A stretch of 64,000 bases of DNA from Pontederia crassipes (Eukaryota; Streptophyta; Magnoliopsida; Commelinales; Pontederiaceae), in assembly GCA_030549335.1 (NCBI GenBank), contig CM060191.1:53481447-53545446 (forward strand). The letters are read 5' to 3'. The notes beneath the pieces were generated by a model. It searched no databases. It saw only the letters and a program-made list of their open reading frames with translations, and had not been told where the DNA came from. A program made the translations under genes and the position numbers. Below, piece after piece: positions 34,866-46,029 of this stretch. The stretch's first letter is position 1. Each line of letters opens with the position of its first letter.

Positions 34866-35276
34866 GTCACTAGGTTCATATTTTTTTTACCCATTCAATC
34901 CTCATTTTTCCCTTTCCCAGACCATACAATTATATAATTCATATAAAAATGTGCTGCTCCCGGTTGTTGACACATTGACAAAGGTATTAAGCTCACACTA
35001 GCTCCTAAGTCACATAGGGCTCGGTTGACCTTCAGGTTCCCTATCTCGCATGGTATGGAGAAACTGTTAGGGTCCTTTAGTTTTGGTGGAAGCTTATTCA
35101 AGATGGCTGCACTAACTTCTGCTTTGAGGGCTACTGCTCTTGAGAACAATTCTTCTTTTCCTTGATAGAATCTCTTTCAGAAAATGAGCATATGTTGTCA
35201 TTTGCTGGATTGCCTCCACGAAAGGAATATTGATATGAAGTTTCTTCAGGACTTCCAAGAACTTTAGGAACTGTTG

Positions 35277-36361
35277 CCTCCATGGTTGCTTTGAGGTAAC
35301 TGCACTTGTAATTCTGCAAAAAATAGTCTCATGCACAGCTTGCTGAATAAGAAATAATGCCTTTGCATCTTTCTTTTTGTTTTCCTTTAATTTTCCTTCT
35401 TCATCTGAATCTGCATATCCATTCTCAACCAAATCCCAAAGGTCTTGAGACATAAACAAAGTCTTCATTTGATATTCCAAAACTCATAATTATCAGCTTT
35501 GAAAATAAGAATCAAAGGTTGGGAGAAACTTATACTACCACCATTTGCAGCCATAATTTGCTCCACACTTCTGCCTGTTGTGATCACTGATTAATTGCAC
35601 TTGCTAGCAATCCGAAATCTGCAAAATGATGTCTTCTCCTGCCCGAGTATTTCGCAACCTGCTCTGATACCAAACTTGTTGGAAATTAAAGGATAAACTA
35701 GGAAAATAATTCAGCACATAACAGAGTAATCAAGGAACAATTTTTGGAGAAAAGGAAATATCATTGCATGATATTCTGCTATATCAAAAACCAAAATAAG
35801 ATGGCCTATATATAGACTTACAACTTAATATGCAAGATAACAACATGGAGATAATGCCTCAAAAGGTAGGAGGTCATGCACACACTCCACCACTAACACA
35901 CTACTACCACTAATTACATTATCATGTAACCATGCCTACCACATCACCATAACTATCCACTAACTCCATAATTAATTTTCTTTTTTCCAAAATACAAAAT
36001 GATGTGGATAATATTTTTTTTAATCACATTTTAACAAGCTGCTCCCAGTTGTTGACACATCGACAAAGATATTAAGCTCACACTAGCTCCTAAGTCACAT
36101 AGGGCTCGGTTGAACTTCAGGTTCCCTATCTCGCATGGTATGGAGAAATTGTTAGGGTCCTTTAGTTTTGGTGGAAGCTTATTCAAGATGGCTGCACTAA
36201 CTTCTGCTTTGAGGGATACTGCTCTTGAGAACATTTCTTCTTTTCCTTGACAAAATTTCTTTCAGAAAATGAGCATATGTTGTCATTTGCTGGATTGCCT
36301 CCATGAAAGGAATATTGATATGAAGTTTCTTCAGGATTTCCAAGAACTTCAGGAACTGTTG
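35277..36361 (-). repeat. Chimeric triplication, unit 3
   Basis: Copia gag start (35277-35676), copia LTR (35677-36036) and Athila protease segment (36037-36361). On the right it runs without a break into Athila gag, which shows that this is the copy at the original insertion site: LTR end TAACA, then AGCTGCTCCCA as at 29938. Confidence 0.8.
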
Positions 36362-36369
36362 ATCAGTTT

Positions 36370-37990
36370 GATTGTTAATTAATCTTTGCGGGAAGAGTAA
36401 GTACTTGGGGTCGATTGGCTTGTCTTCTCCCCCCTTCTGTGTAGGACTTCCAACCTCAATCGAGTTGGCTGCCTTCAAGGGTGAATCACTCGAATCTTCA
36501 ACTATCTTTTTCCCTTTTTGCTTTGGGTTTACTGCCTTTGTAGGTTGTTCAACTTGCGTGGGTAATTTGGGAGCTTTTCTCTCAAGCAATTGAGTTTCGC
36601 TTCTCAGTACCACTACTTGGCAATGTTCTCGAGGGTTAGGCTCGGGTTGTCTTGCAAATCTCCCTTGGGGTCGAGAAGTGGATGCAGCTTGCTGGGCTAT
36701 TTGGTTTTCAAGAATCTTGTTGTGGGCGACCAGGCCTTCAACCTTCTCATAGAGTTGCTTGACATTATCATTCTAAACTTCTTGCTGCTTGAGCATACTC
36801 TGCATCATTTTCTCTAATGCAGCGATTCCCGATGACTCTGGTGGAGTAGGTAGTGTCAATTATTGAGGAGCATGAGGTATCTACATTGCTTGGTTGGGCT
36901 CCTTGCTCAGGAGCTTATATGGTTGATATGGTTGCATCCCCTATCCTGATTGCACTTGGCTTTGAGGTGGTCGAACATAGTTGATCCCTCCATAGGAAAA
37001 ACTTGGGTGATTTTGAGTCCTCATCCAAGGTTGTCTTTGACTCTGCTGCGCTCCGGTTGCATTCGAAAAGTATGGAGAAATTGCATTGGCTTGATCTGGT
37101 ATCGGAATATTGACAGCTTCTCCATTCAACCATGAGCAGTCCGAGTACATATGGTCCGATGATTGGCAAAGTGTGCATGCTGCTCCTTGTATCAAGTAAG
37201 GGTTTGGAACTCTTGACTCCATGACAAAAACATCTATTGATGGGGCCTTTTTTGAAAGTTTTGGGCGACTTTTTTAATGAGCTCATACCCTTCGTTTGCA
37301 TTCTTCTCCATAAAGGTTCCTCCAGCTGTAGAGTCTAGACATGCCTTGGATTCCACGGTCAGGCCACTGTAAAATGTGTACACTATAGTCCACTTCTGGA
37401 AACCATGATGGGGGCAAGATTTGATCATGCTGGTGTATCGCTCCCATGCTTGGTGTAGAGGTTCCTTATCGTATTGGTATAATGAAGTGATCTTATTCCT
37501 CATCTCGACGATCTTCCTTAGTGGAAAGAACCTAGTGAGGAAGGTGGTCACTAGATGGTCCCACGTCCTAATTGTGTTAGGTGCCATGGATCATATCCAT
37601 GCCTTACCTCTGTATCTCAATGAGAATGGGAACAATCTCAGTCTCGTCGGTGCATCTGAAAGTGTCACATAGTTCCAGGAAAGTGATTAAATGTTGATTA
37701 GGGTCTTCATTTGCCATCCCACTGAAACCATTCTATCCTAACACTGCGATAAATGGCTGGGTTAACTTGATAATGATTTGCAGCTATCTCCGGCCTTCTA
37801 ATTTCGATTGCGATTCCCATGGCAGAGGGTGTGCAGAATTCTTGTTAAGGGCAGAGCACATTTGGATCCTCAGCATCCTAGCTCTACGTCTTAAGTGCTG
37901 GTTCCTGAGATATTCGACAAGGAAATTTGTACCTAAGTCCGGTTGAGAAGGAAATTTGTGCTGGTTAATGAGTTTGACAGCCCTTTTCAC
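36370..37990 (-). pseudogene. gag: Athila gag (fossil)
   Basis: 37587-37234 reads the gag core: TWDHLVTTFLTRFFP, LHQAWERYTSMIKSCPHHG and WTIVYTFYSGL, directly comparable to the 2069-3457 gag. 37222-36941 includes a knuckle-like CTLCQSSDHMYSDC. 36613-36197 reads a Lys/Pro-rich linker and the FLKFLEILKKLHINIPF stretch typical of the gag-to-protease boundary in Athila. The N-terminal part lies at 37990-37600. The copy is broken in several places. Confidence 0.8.
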
Positions 37991-37994
37991 GGCC

Positions 37995-38273
37995 CGTTAA
38001 AATTCCTTCATGGCCCGTTAAAGTGCCATTTTAGTCTTCTTTCACTATTTTCCACTTTCTGGCTTTGTTTGAACTCCGATTTGAGTGCGGTTTTCTCCGT
38101 TGGTTTCGTAATTCATTTTTTTACTTTTAAACAATAAAATATAACATTTGGGTAGATTTTCATTTTTGTAAAATTATTGTAAATAAGTTCATAAAATGAT
38201 GCATACTATTAGAAAATGATTCGAAATGAGATTAAATGTATTACTAAATATATGTTGTATTTTGCATGCATCA
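37995..38273 (-). repeat. Partial LTR of the Athila element
   Basis: On the minus strand it opens TGATGCATGCAAAATACAAC at 38273, matching the LTR start at 5095, and contains two ACGGGCC-type repeats before running into gag. Only part of an LTR is present. Confidence 0.6.
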
Positions 38274-38525
38274 GTATCAATAACCCAAATTCAATTATCA
38301 TCACATGCATTTGTAGACAGATAAAGAAAAGTACACATGCAATCAAAGCATCACAAAGAAAATGATAACATCGCCACATTCCAGCAATTATTCCAGGTTC
38401 TTTATGCCTGCCCCTTCCTTGGTCTTGTGGAGTTGTACAATTTTTCAATTAATATAGTGTAGTGCTCTTCCCCCTATAGTTCTAAAAGAAAGAGTAAGAA
38501 AGTTTTGCCACTACTCGAAATGTAA
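38274..38525. other. Short unassigned spacer
   Basis: Nothing recognisable between the Athila LTR start and the tandem array. Confidence 0.5.
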
Positions 38526-39270
38526 GCTCTTGTGAATTAGAATCTTAGAGTAAGATTTAGTCCTCAGTTATAGAAACATTTAACCTTTGGGTATCCTAAA
38601 AATTTGTAGATTTTTAGAACTTCAATTTTATACAAAACTATAGTTTAACCATTACAATCAATAATAAAAATTTTATGAATTAGAGTCTTAGAGTAAGGTT
38701 CAGTTATAGAAACTTATTTTAACATTTTGGTGTCCTAAAAGATTGTAGATCTTTAGAACTTTTACTCTATATCAAACTTTAATTTAACTATTACAATCAA
38801 TGATAAAGCTCTTATGGATTAGATTCTTAGAGTAAGGTTCAAATCCCTATGTTATACAAATTTATTTTAACTATTCGGTATCCTAAAAGTTTGCAGATGT
38901 TTAGAACTTTAACTATATATCGAACTTTAGTTTAACTGTTACAAAAAAGATAAAGCTCTTATAGATTAGAGCCTTAGAGTAAGTTTCAAAGCCCTACAAA
39001 CTTATTTTAACTTTTTGGTATCCTAAATGGTTGCATATCTGTAGAGCTTTAATTCTGTACCAAATCGTAGTTTAATCGTTATAGTCAATGATAAAGCTCG
39101 TATGAATTAGAGTCTTAGGGTAAGGTTCAAAATCCTAACTTATATAAACTTATTTTAACTTTTCGGTATTCTAAAATGTTGTAGATGTTTTTCCATACCA
39201 AAGCATAGTTTAACAGTTAGAATAACTGATAAATATGGATTAGAGTTTTAGAGTGAGATTTTAAATTGGA
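38526..39270. repeat. Satellite-like tandem array, unit about 143 bases
   Basis: Five diverged units and a part of a sixth begin near 38530, 38677, 38816, 38962, 39102 and 39236. Each has ATTAGAGTCTTAGAGTAAG, then TTATTTTAACTTTTTGGTATC, then AGAACTTTAATTCTATA and TAGTTTAACCGTTACAATCA. Unit lengths range from about 134 to 147 and identity by eye is about 75-85%. There is no coding potential. Confidence 0.9.
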
Positions 39271-39349
39271 ATAGAATCTAAAGCATAAGTAGACTTCCCA
39301 ACTTGATTTAACAAAGATTGTTTTCACTTTTGAACTATGTTTGCTAATT

Positions 39350-40240
39350 TTAAATTAAACCTTCTTGGTTTTCTAGGGGAATATATTTGAAGGATATTAA
39401 AGTACCTTTGTAAGATAAGGGAAAAGATCCTATATTAATTCCAAGGATGTCTTTGATGGCAGCTTTCCAATGTCTATTGAACTTTGGAGGAACAAAGACT
39501 TCAGATTTTTCAGTATTAATCTTTTGATTGGTTAAGACATCATATTGTTGAAAAATTTTCAAACTCATATAGTTGGATTTGGTGCTTTTCATGAAGATAA
39601 GGGATTCATAGTTATTAAATTACCATTGTGATACATTATAAAGGTTATTTGATTTCTCTTTTGCCTAAGTTCGATCAACATGTGAAAGAATTTGATATTT
39701 TTATCCCCTTGTTTGAGCTAGTCAACTCTAGCCTTAGTAAACCATTTTATAGCTATCAGTATAAGTACAATTGCGTGTTTATGATATGCTTCCCTAAAAA
39801 GAGAGAGGTCTGTTGGTGAGAGGCTCTGACTTTCATCTTTCAATTCTAGTTTTTCAATTTACTGGTTTCTGTAGTTAGGGATTTTAAATTTTCTAGGCAG
39901 TTTTTGTTCCATTCTAGACTTTAGTTTTTACGACTCTAAGAGCTTGGTTGATGTTCCTATTTGGATTGCTAATAACCATTCTCTTTTGACCATTTCCTTT
40001 GGCTTAGAATAATCAAATCAGAAATTTTCATATTTGAAGGATTTAGGTCGATGTGGATCATTTATTGATGAGAAAAGTTAGAGAAGAATGATAGGCTAAT
40101 CTAGTTATAGCCGAGAGAATAATCTCCTTAAGATGTGCTCCAAAGGTGGGATACTAACATTCCATCTAATCGACATAGAATTCTAGTCAGACCATGACCA
40201 TTGAAATGATTACCAAATAAATTTAAATCCACCAAGACTT
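39350..40240 (-). pseudogene. L1-type LINE ORF2 fragment
   Basis: Minus-strand frames carry pieces of the LINE endonuclease/reverse transcriptase. Near 39700-39620 is the pre-RT segment LKQGDKNIKFFHMLIELRQ; 39592-39350 reads DVLTNQKINTEKSEVFVP and GSFPLSYKGTLISFKY, from the RT core. Farther upstream (about 40230-40000) pieces recall the endonuclease end (RLDGMLVSHLW). The pre-RT and post-catalytic pieces are adjacent, so roughly 1 kb of RT core including the FADD motif is missing. In-frame stops are frequent. No poly-A tail or target duplication was found. Confidence 0.7.
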
Positions 40241-41230
40241 ACCTTCGGATAATTGATTGTGATGCTTTTATTGTTTTAACAACATATGTGATGGTTTACT
40301 CATGATTTTTATACTATCACAAAGACATATCATGATTTATCCATTATTAAATTTTATTATTTAAAAAAAATCATCACTAATGCATCAATTTTTTTAATAA
40401 AAAATAAAAACTAAATAAAATTAAAATTTGATAAAAAGCTGAAAGTCTTTCCTTATTGGTGTCTAGTTCCTTCGCTGCGTACTGCCTGATGGTGTGCGGC
40501 TGCAAGGTTCGCCATCCTCCAATCGTGTTGCTCTGGCTGTGTTACTCCGACATCCATGCATGTGCTCAATGCATTGCTTGGACATCTTCCTTTGTGCTTC
40601 GTGCATTGTTCCCACAATGGTAATTAAGATCCCTCTCGGCTTAAGCATCATCCATTCTACGAGAAAATGCCTCTCCTCTAGTGGGGTTTTGCTTTCTTCC
40701 TTTGGCACCTCTTTTTTTCTTTGGTGACTGCCTGCTCCCAATCACCCTTATTTCAAAAGTTGATATTAGTAGTCAGAATAAAATTGGCACCCAACTAACA
40801 TAACACCTGTCAAAAGAAAGAAAAAAAATAAAAAAGAGGAGAGTGGGACACATGACAGCTCCCTATTGGACCCCAAGCTCACTCAAAATATTATCACTTG
40901 ATATATAAATCTTTTACATCCTTTCTCTCTTTTTTCCAGTTTTGAAATTTCTACCCTAAGTTCATAAACCCTAGAAGCTCCAATACGAGAGTGAGCTCAA
41001 GTGCCTCGTATTGGCAACTTGAGATCAACAACAAGAAGAAATGATTTGGAATAGGAACAAGCTGAAACTTCTGGCCATAGCTAGGGAGAAAGAAGAGGAA
41101 GTAGCAAAGGGAAAATAGAGGAGAAAATACCATTAACAAGGGGAAACAAGTTGAAAATTTTGTATGTAAAGGGATCCCTAACGTGGTTGTAGATCTAAGT
41201 AGCAAACACATTGAGACTGTAAAGATAAGG
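40241..41230. other. Unassigned stretch
   Basis: AT-rich with short frames on both strands (40463-40741 minus, 40494-40727 plus, 41211-40951 minus). None shows a domain. Confidence 0.45.
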
Positions 41231-42826
41231 TTAGGATTTTCCCTAGATGTTTTCTGTTAAGAAAAATCAGATTTGATCAAAACCAAAGAACTTATTATTA
41301 CAAATGAAAACATAGGTCCATGCATGCTAGTGGTATGTTAAAATGCCTTGTTTTGGTCTTGTATGAGAGTCAAGAATGTTATGTAGTGTGGTGGCAAACT
41401 GATTGATCTTTTGATATTAAAAACTTATAGAAAATATGTAATGATTTTGGGCATCCGAAACAAGTTTTGTATTCCTTAACTTCGTCGAAGGAATGTCCGG
41501 TCATTAAAGTGGATGCCCAAAAATTTGGATACAGTAACGAAAATTGCTACTCCAAAAATAAAAAAAAATGACGTCTGACGACCAATCGATAGATGATAAA
41601 AAATGCCAGTTGACCCTTGAAGACAACAAATCTACTACGTGAATCTCATAGGTCGACTGCTCGAACAGGAAATTTATAATTTTGTTTTTATATAGGTGAT
41701 TGATGGATCGTTGGTCAATATGGGCCCACCACTCATAGTTTTGGATGATCGACCTTCGAATCTAACGTCCAAAAAATCCACAAAATTAATTATCATCTAA
41801 TTTTGAGGTAATTGATCACCTAATTGTTCACGTTTGCATGCTCAATCGCAAATAGAAAATACTACTAATATATTGATGTGTTGATGAAATGAAAAGTTGA
41901 ATGGTAACTATGAACTTGTCGGATTGTCAGGGAGGATGCCCCAACATTGTATGACCCATATGTGAATTGGAATCATGTTAGGAATGGTTCTTGAAAGTAA
42001 ATGTATTCCAATGGTAAAGCTGACCACACTGGTTATCCAATTCTCCAACATATTGTAATGGTTGATACTATTGATTGTTTAATGATTGAAATGAAACTGG
42101 TAGTTGTTATTTGATGTAAATATGGAGACTAATTATATGGGTCGATTACGAAAGTCATATGAGCGACTTCCAAAAATCAAATAACAGCAAAAAAGATAAG
42201 GATGAGTATCTTTTATTGATGATGTGTGAACTTATTTGGTCAATGGGTCAAATTGGGCATTACATGATGAATGCCATATTGTAATTATGTCCATGCTTAT
42301 GATTGAAGATATGCTAAAGAAAAGCATATTATTGATGAGCCTAAAGAATTGCTAAAAAAAAAAGTGAAACTAGGTTAAAAATTTAACTAGTAATTCTATG
42401 CATTGAAATTGTTGTTGCATAATTGTTAAACCTGATCATTTTCTATTTTATGCTATATTATGATATTGCTCATCTTCTGGATTGAACTTTATATATTCTA
42501 ATAGGATGCATTTTCATTGCATCGGATCCTGCAAGAAATAAATACAAATGGTGATGTTACTCATGTTGTCAAAGGTTGCATATGGCTTAATTTGGTCTAG
42601 GTTTATAAGCTTTTGCTCATGGTCAATTAGTAGACCCTTATGTAATGTTCTAAAATAATGTTTTCTTCTAATGTACAAAGCTGTGCTAGATGAGTTTTGA
42701 GCCTCGTAAGGAATGTGGATGTAACTTGAAGGTTAGAGTTAATATTCATGAGTGTATACCATGTGGAAAACTTTAGCCTTAAATGCAATTAGATGATTGA
42801 TTTGACTTTTTTTGTGATCGATATAT

Positions 42827-43821
42827 TAGGCCTGAGCACAGCTCGGGTTGACTCGGATCGCACCGACCCAGCAAACCGGGTAAATAACCCAGCCCAGATT
42901 AGATCCGGACTGGGACCGAGTCTAGTTGATGGAAAAGCTGTCGGGTCAGGACCGGGTTTGCAGTGTGAATACTCGACCCGGACCCAGCCCCGGTTATTAA
43001 TATATATGTAAATGAAGTCTCTCTCCCACTCTTTTCATCTCACCAATCATGGGTAACCATCTCCCTTCTCTTTCCCATCTCTCTCTCTTGCCCTCTCCCT
43101 CTCTCTTCCATTACGATGGCGGCAGCGACGACTCCCATGCGATCCCGACTCCAACCACCTCTCACTCTTCCTCTCTCTCTACTCCGGCCGCCAAGCGCCA
43201 AATCAGTTGCCAACGCCGGATCGCGGCCGTCAGTGACTAGATTCGGCTGCCAAGTGCAGATCGTGGCAGTCGGCGGCTGATCCGGCCGCCAGGCGCCAGA
43301 TCGTGGCAGCCGATGATTGATCTAGCTGCCAGGCACTGGATCATGGCCGCCAAGCGTCGGATCGTCCACCAGGTGAGCCAATCCAGCCTCGCCCTCCCCC
43401 TCTCTCTACTCCGGCCACCGAGCGTCGAATCGATTGACATAGCTGGATCGTGGCCGCTAGTGGCCAGAACCGGCTGTCAAGCAGTTGGCGGACAATCCGG
43501 CTGCCAGGTGTTGGATCGAGGTAGCTGGCAGCCAATCACACTGGATCATGGCTGCCAAGCGCCGGATCGACCACCAGGTGCGCCAATCCGGCCGCTAGGC
43601 ACCGCATCGTGGCTGTAGGCATTGGGTCGGACCCGGTGGCGGTCGACTCTGACTCAGGCGAACGGTGGCGGTTCGAGCTTCGTCTGCCTTCCCCCTCCCC
43701 CTCCCCCTCCCCTATCTCTCAATTTCGGTCTCTAATGATTCTCGGCCGTGAACCCGGTCAAATTCCCGAATTGTCGAGTCTAACTCGGTACCGGACCCGG
43801 ACCCGGGTTTGCTCAGCCCTA
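42827..43821. mobile_element. hAT-like non-autonomous element 1 (995 bp)
   Basis: The ends are TAGGCCTGAGCA and TGCTCAGCCCTA, imperfect inverted repeats of the hAT type. Flanks carry an 8-base duplication, CGATATAT left and CCTTATAT right (6 of 8 match). Near both ends are repeated GACCCGG and GGGTCGG units. The middle (43080-43620) is a GC-rich minisatellite with TGGCCGCCAAGCGCCGGATCG-like units, which makes it twice as long as the two related elements. Frames inside are by-products of the repeats. Confidence 0.75.
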
Positions 43822-43952
43822 CCTTATATGTGAAGTTCTGCTATAAATTTTATGTCATATATATGTGATTTTTTGTGGCATTCTGAGAGCTGCCTTGCTG
43901 CTTGTTTGATATGATTCGACCATGTGGGGCTTGCCATTTTTGAGGTGTTACA

Positions 43953-44410
43953 ACTTTGGTATCCCAACTAGTAGGGGCGTTCGACCAAATCTGGTCGGAT
44001 AGAGTCGGGTCGGGTCAAGGCCCTTTTGAGGGCGAAACCCGACCCGGTTCGGGTCAAGTCGGGTTACATGACCACCTCTTTTTTTAATTTTTTTTCTTAC
44101 TATTTTATATAACATATTTATTTGAAGGCATAAAATAATTTTCTAACTATTTAAATATTATTTTTGCATTTAAAGTATTTTATTTCAATTTTTAAAAATT
44201 TTAAAGTAAATACATGCATAAGTTTAAATAGAAAAAGAAAAAATAATAATGATAAATTAATCGGGTCAGGTCGGGTCAACTCGGGTTGAAAAAATCCAAC
44301 CTGTACTCGACCCGACCCGACCATCGGGTTCGCGGGTCGACCCGACCCGATCATCGGGTTCGCGGGTCGACCCGACCTGTTGAACACCCCTACCAGCTAG
44401 GTTAGTCTAT
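43953..44410 (+). promoter_or_regulatory. Chromovirus primer-binding site split by hAT element 2
   Basis: TTTGGTATC at about 43956 continues across the hAT element as CCAACTAGGTTAG, aligning with the usual TTTGGTATCAGAGC followed by a leader. It lies just after TGTTACA, the LTR end. Confidence 0.5.
43972..44392. mobile_element. hAT-like non-autonomous element 2 (421 bp)
   Basis: The ends are TAGGGGCGTTCG and TGAACACCCCTA. The 8-base target duplication is CCAACTAG left and CCAGCTAG right (7 of 8). Terminal thirds are rich in GGGTCGGGTC and its complement; the middle is AT-rich and can form a hairpin-like fold. No transposase is encoded. Confidence 0.85.
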
Positions 44411-44769
44411 AGGCCTTTGAGATTCGAATACCTAATCCTAAGTTATCTTCAGTTCAAGTACACATGTACTTGTCATGAGCAGCCACCAAATAACTTGAAA
44501 TACACATTGGTAAGATATCATTTATATGTATATTGAATTGTTAACAATCTAATGATGAATGTTTGTTTTGATTCTAGAGATATAGCAAAGGTTGACTCAT
44601 CCTGCCATGAACATCATGCATGCCAAGAGCGCCATGATAATAGGGACAAGGACAACGAAGTTAGCCATGGGCCCCATCGGCCAATAAAAAATCATGAAAA
44701 AGTCTGAACAAGCTTGCAAAGGCCATGTGAAGAAGGTTGTGACTCAGTAGAGTCTTCATATGAAAGGTT

Positions 44770-45811
44770 TATGAAAACAAATCCACCTACTTTTGATGGG
44801 GATAGAGATCTCGATAAAGTATCTGCATGGCTTGATATTGTCACCAATAAGCTTAAAGTGATCTAATGCCATGATAAGTATAAGGTAGAATTCGCTACTC
44901 ATCAGCTAGTGGATCAAGGAAGGCATTGGTGGAAAGAGACGGTGAGGGCCATGTTGACAAAAATAAAGTTACATGTAAGGACTTTGTTGAAGATTTTAAA
45001 GAATAGTTCTTTCAGCAACATCTCTAAGAACAAAAGTAAAAGAAGTTTGAAAATATGCAACAAGGTGATATTTCACTAGATGAGTACTTATATAAGTACC
45101 TTCGTCTAGATAAGTATAGTCCCTATGCTAATAGCGAGAGGATGAGGGCACAAAGGTTTGTTTAAGGTCTGAATTCGGGACTAAGAATGAGGGCGATGCA
45201 TTGTGACAATCCACTTTTGTCAAGGCAATCAAACATGCTTCCACCATGAGTTGGGAGCATGAACTACAAAAGAATGTTTACGAAGAGAAAAAAACCCAAT
45301 GAGAATAAAGAATATGGTAAAGTAAAATCATTGAGGAAGATGAATAAGACACATAAGAGGAAGCAATTCAAAAGTGGTAAGATGAATGTGTGCACCACTT
45401 GTAGAAAAAGGCCATCCTAGTTAATGTTATCGTAAATATGGAGCATGTATTAGTCATGGAAAATAAAGTCATTGGGTCAAATATTGCTCCATATAGAAGA
45501 AAATTCCACATGATAAAGGAAAAAGGAAGCTAGAAGCTGACAAAGAAGCACATAAATCAAATGAAGCAATTCAAGATGTGCCATTTGATTTGGGTACCAC
45601 CAAATCATTCATTTCATATGATTTTTCTAAGGTGTTAATTGTTAGAATAAGGAAAATGGATTGGGAAATAGAGATACTAACTCTAGTAGAGGATACATCT
45701 ACAAGAAGATACATCACTAACATGTTCGTGCAAGTTGAAGGCTTCAATTTGTCAACTAATTTGGCAGTGATTCTCATGGTAAACTATGATGTTATATTGT
45801 ACATGGATTGA
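44770..45811 (+). pseudogene. gag: Chromovirus gag, zinc knuckles and protease (fossil)
   Basis: 44785-44960 reads PPTFDGDRDLDKVSAWLD and HQLVDQGRHWWKETV, the gag start of plant chromoviruses. 45385-45490 has two Cys/His clusters typical of the gag knuckle. 45578-45811 reads VPFDLGTTKSFISYDFSKV, corresponding to the protease active-site region, followed by NLAVILMVNYDVILYMD. The region is heavily broken. Confidence 0.6.
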
Positions 45812-46029
45812 TTGTCTTATTATCATATATATGTCTCTTCTCAAGATAAGAAACTAGCCATTAATACTAGTAATGGACAAGAATTAGTGATCTATGGGAT
45901 GCCTTCCGATGAAACAAAGATGTTGTTTCAACAATAAAAGAACATAAAATGTTGAAAAAAAGGTTGTTGGGATTCCTTTCAAGTGTAACAATGAATGATG
46001 CATAACCTAAGGCTTTAGAATGATTCGAG

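Larger units (their letters stand above)
30940..34952. mobile_element. 4.0-kb inserted block with CACTA/En-Spm features
   Basis: The block interrupts the copia LTR of unit 2 on its left and ends just before Athila protease on its right. It contains En/Spm-like transposase exons (31060-32170, plus), a TAA microsatellite, an F-box-like pseudogene and a CACTA terminus with subterminal repeats (34419-34865). No matching far terminus or target duplication was found, so it may be a composite of more than one insertion. Confidence 0.45.
30258..35276 (-). repeat. Chimeric triplication, unit 2, split by a 4-kb block
   Basis: Copia gag start (30258-30658) and part of the copia LTR (30659-30939) lie left of an inserted block; the Athila protease segment (34953-35276, ALCDLGASVSLIPLS) lies right of it. 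Both edges with the neighbouring units match the other copies, so this is the same unit interrupted later. Confidence 0.75.
20911..38273 (-). mobile_element. Athila element with nested and duplicated insertions
   Basis: Minus-strand order: partial LTR (38273-about 37995), gag (about 37990-36370), protease region (36361-36037), then a tandem triplication mixing copia and Athila pieces, an inserted copia element (29937-25178), the rest of protease (25177-24713), reverse transcriptase, RNase H and integrase (24450-21700), and a post-pol tract. The post-pol GGGAGGCAACCCA phrase (near 21660) is a known mark of Athila/Tat elements. The element is old, with more than ten breaks. Confidence 0.75.

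Noticed and set aside
40463-40741. A 92-codon minus-strand frame rich in Lys, Arg and Glu
   Set aside because: A 77-codon frame overlaps on the other strand, there is no motif, and no supporting context.
43049-43618. Several GC-rich frames of 60-100 codons
   Set aside because: They read a minisatellite inside a hAT-like element on both strands; there is no consistent protein pattern.
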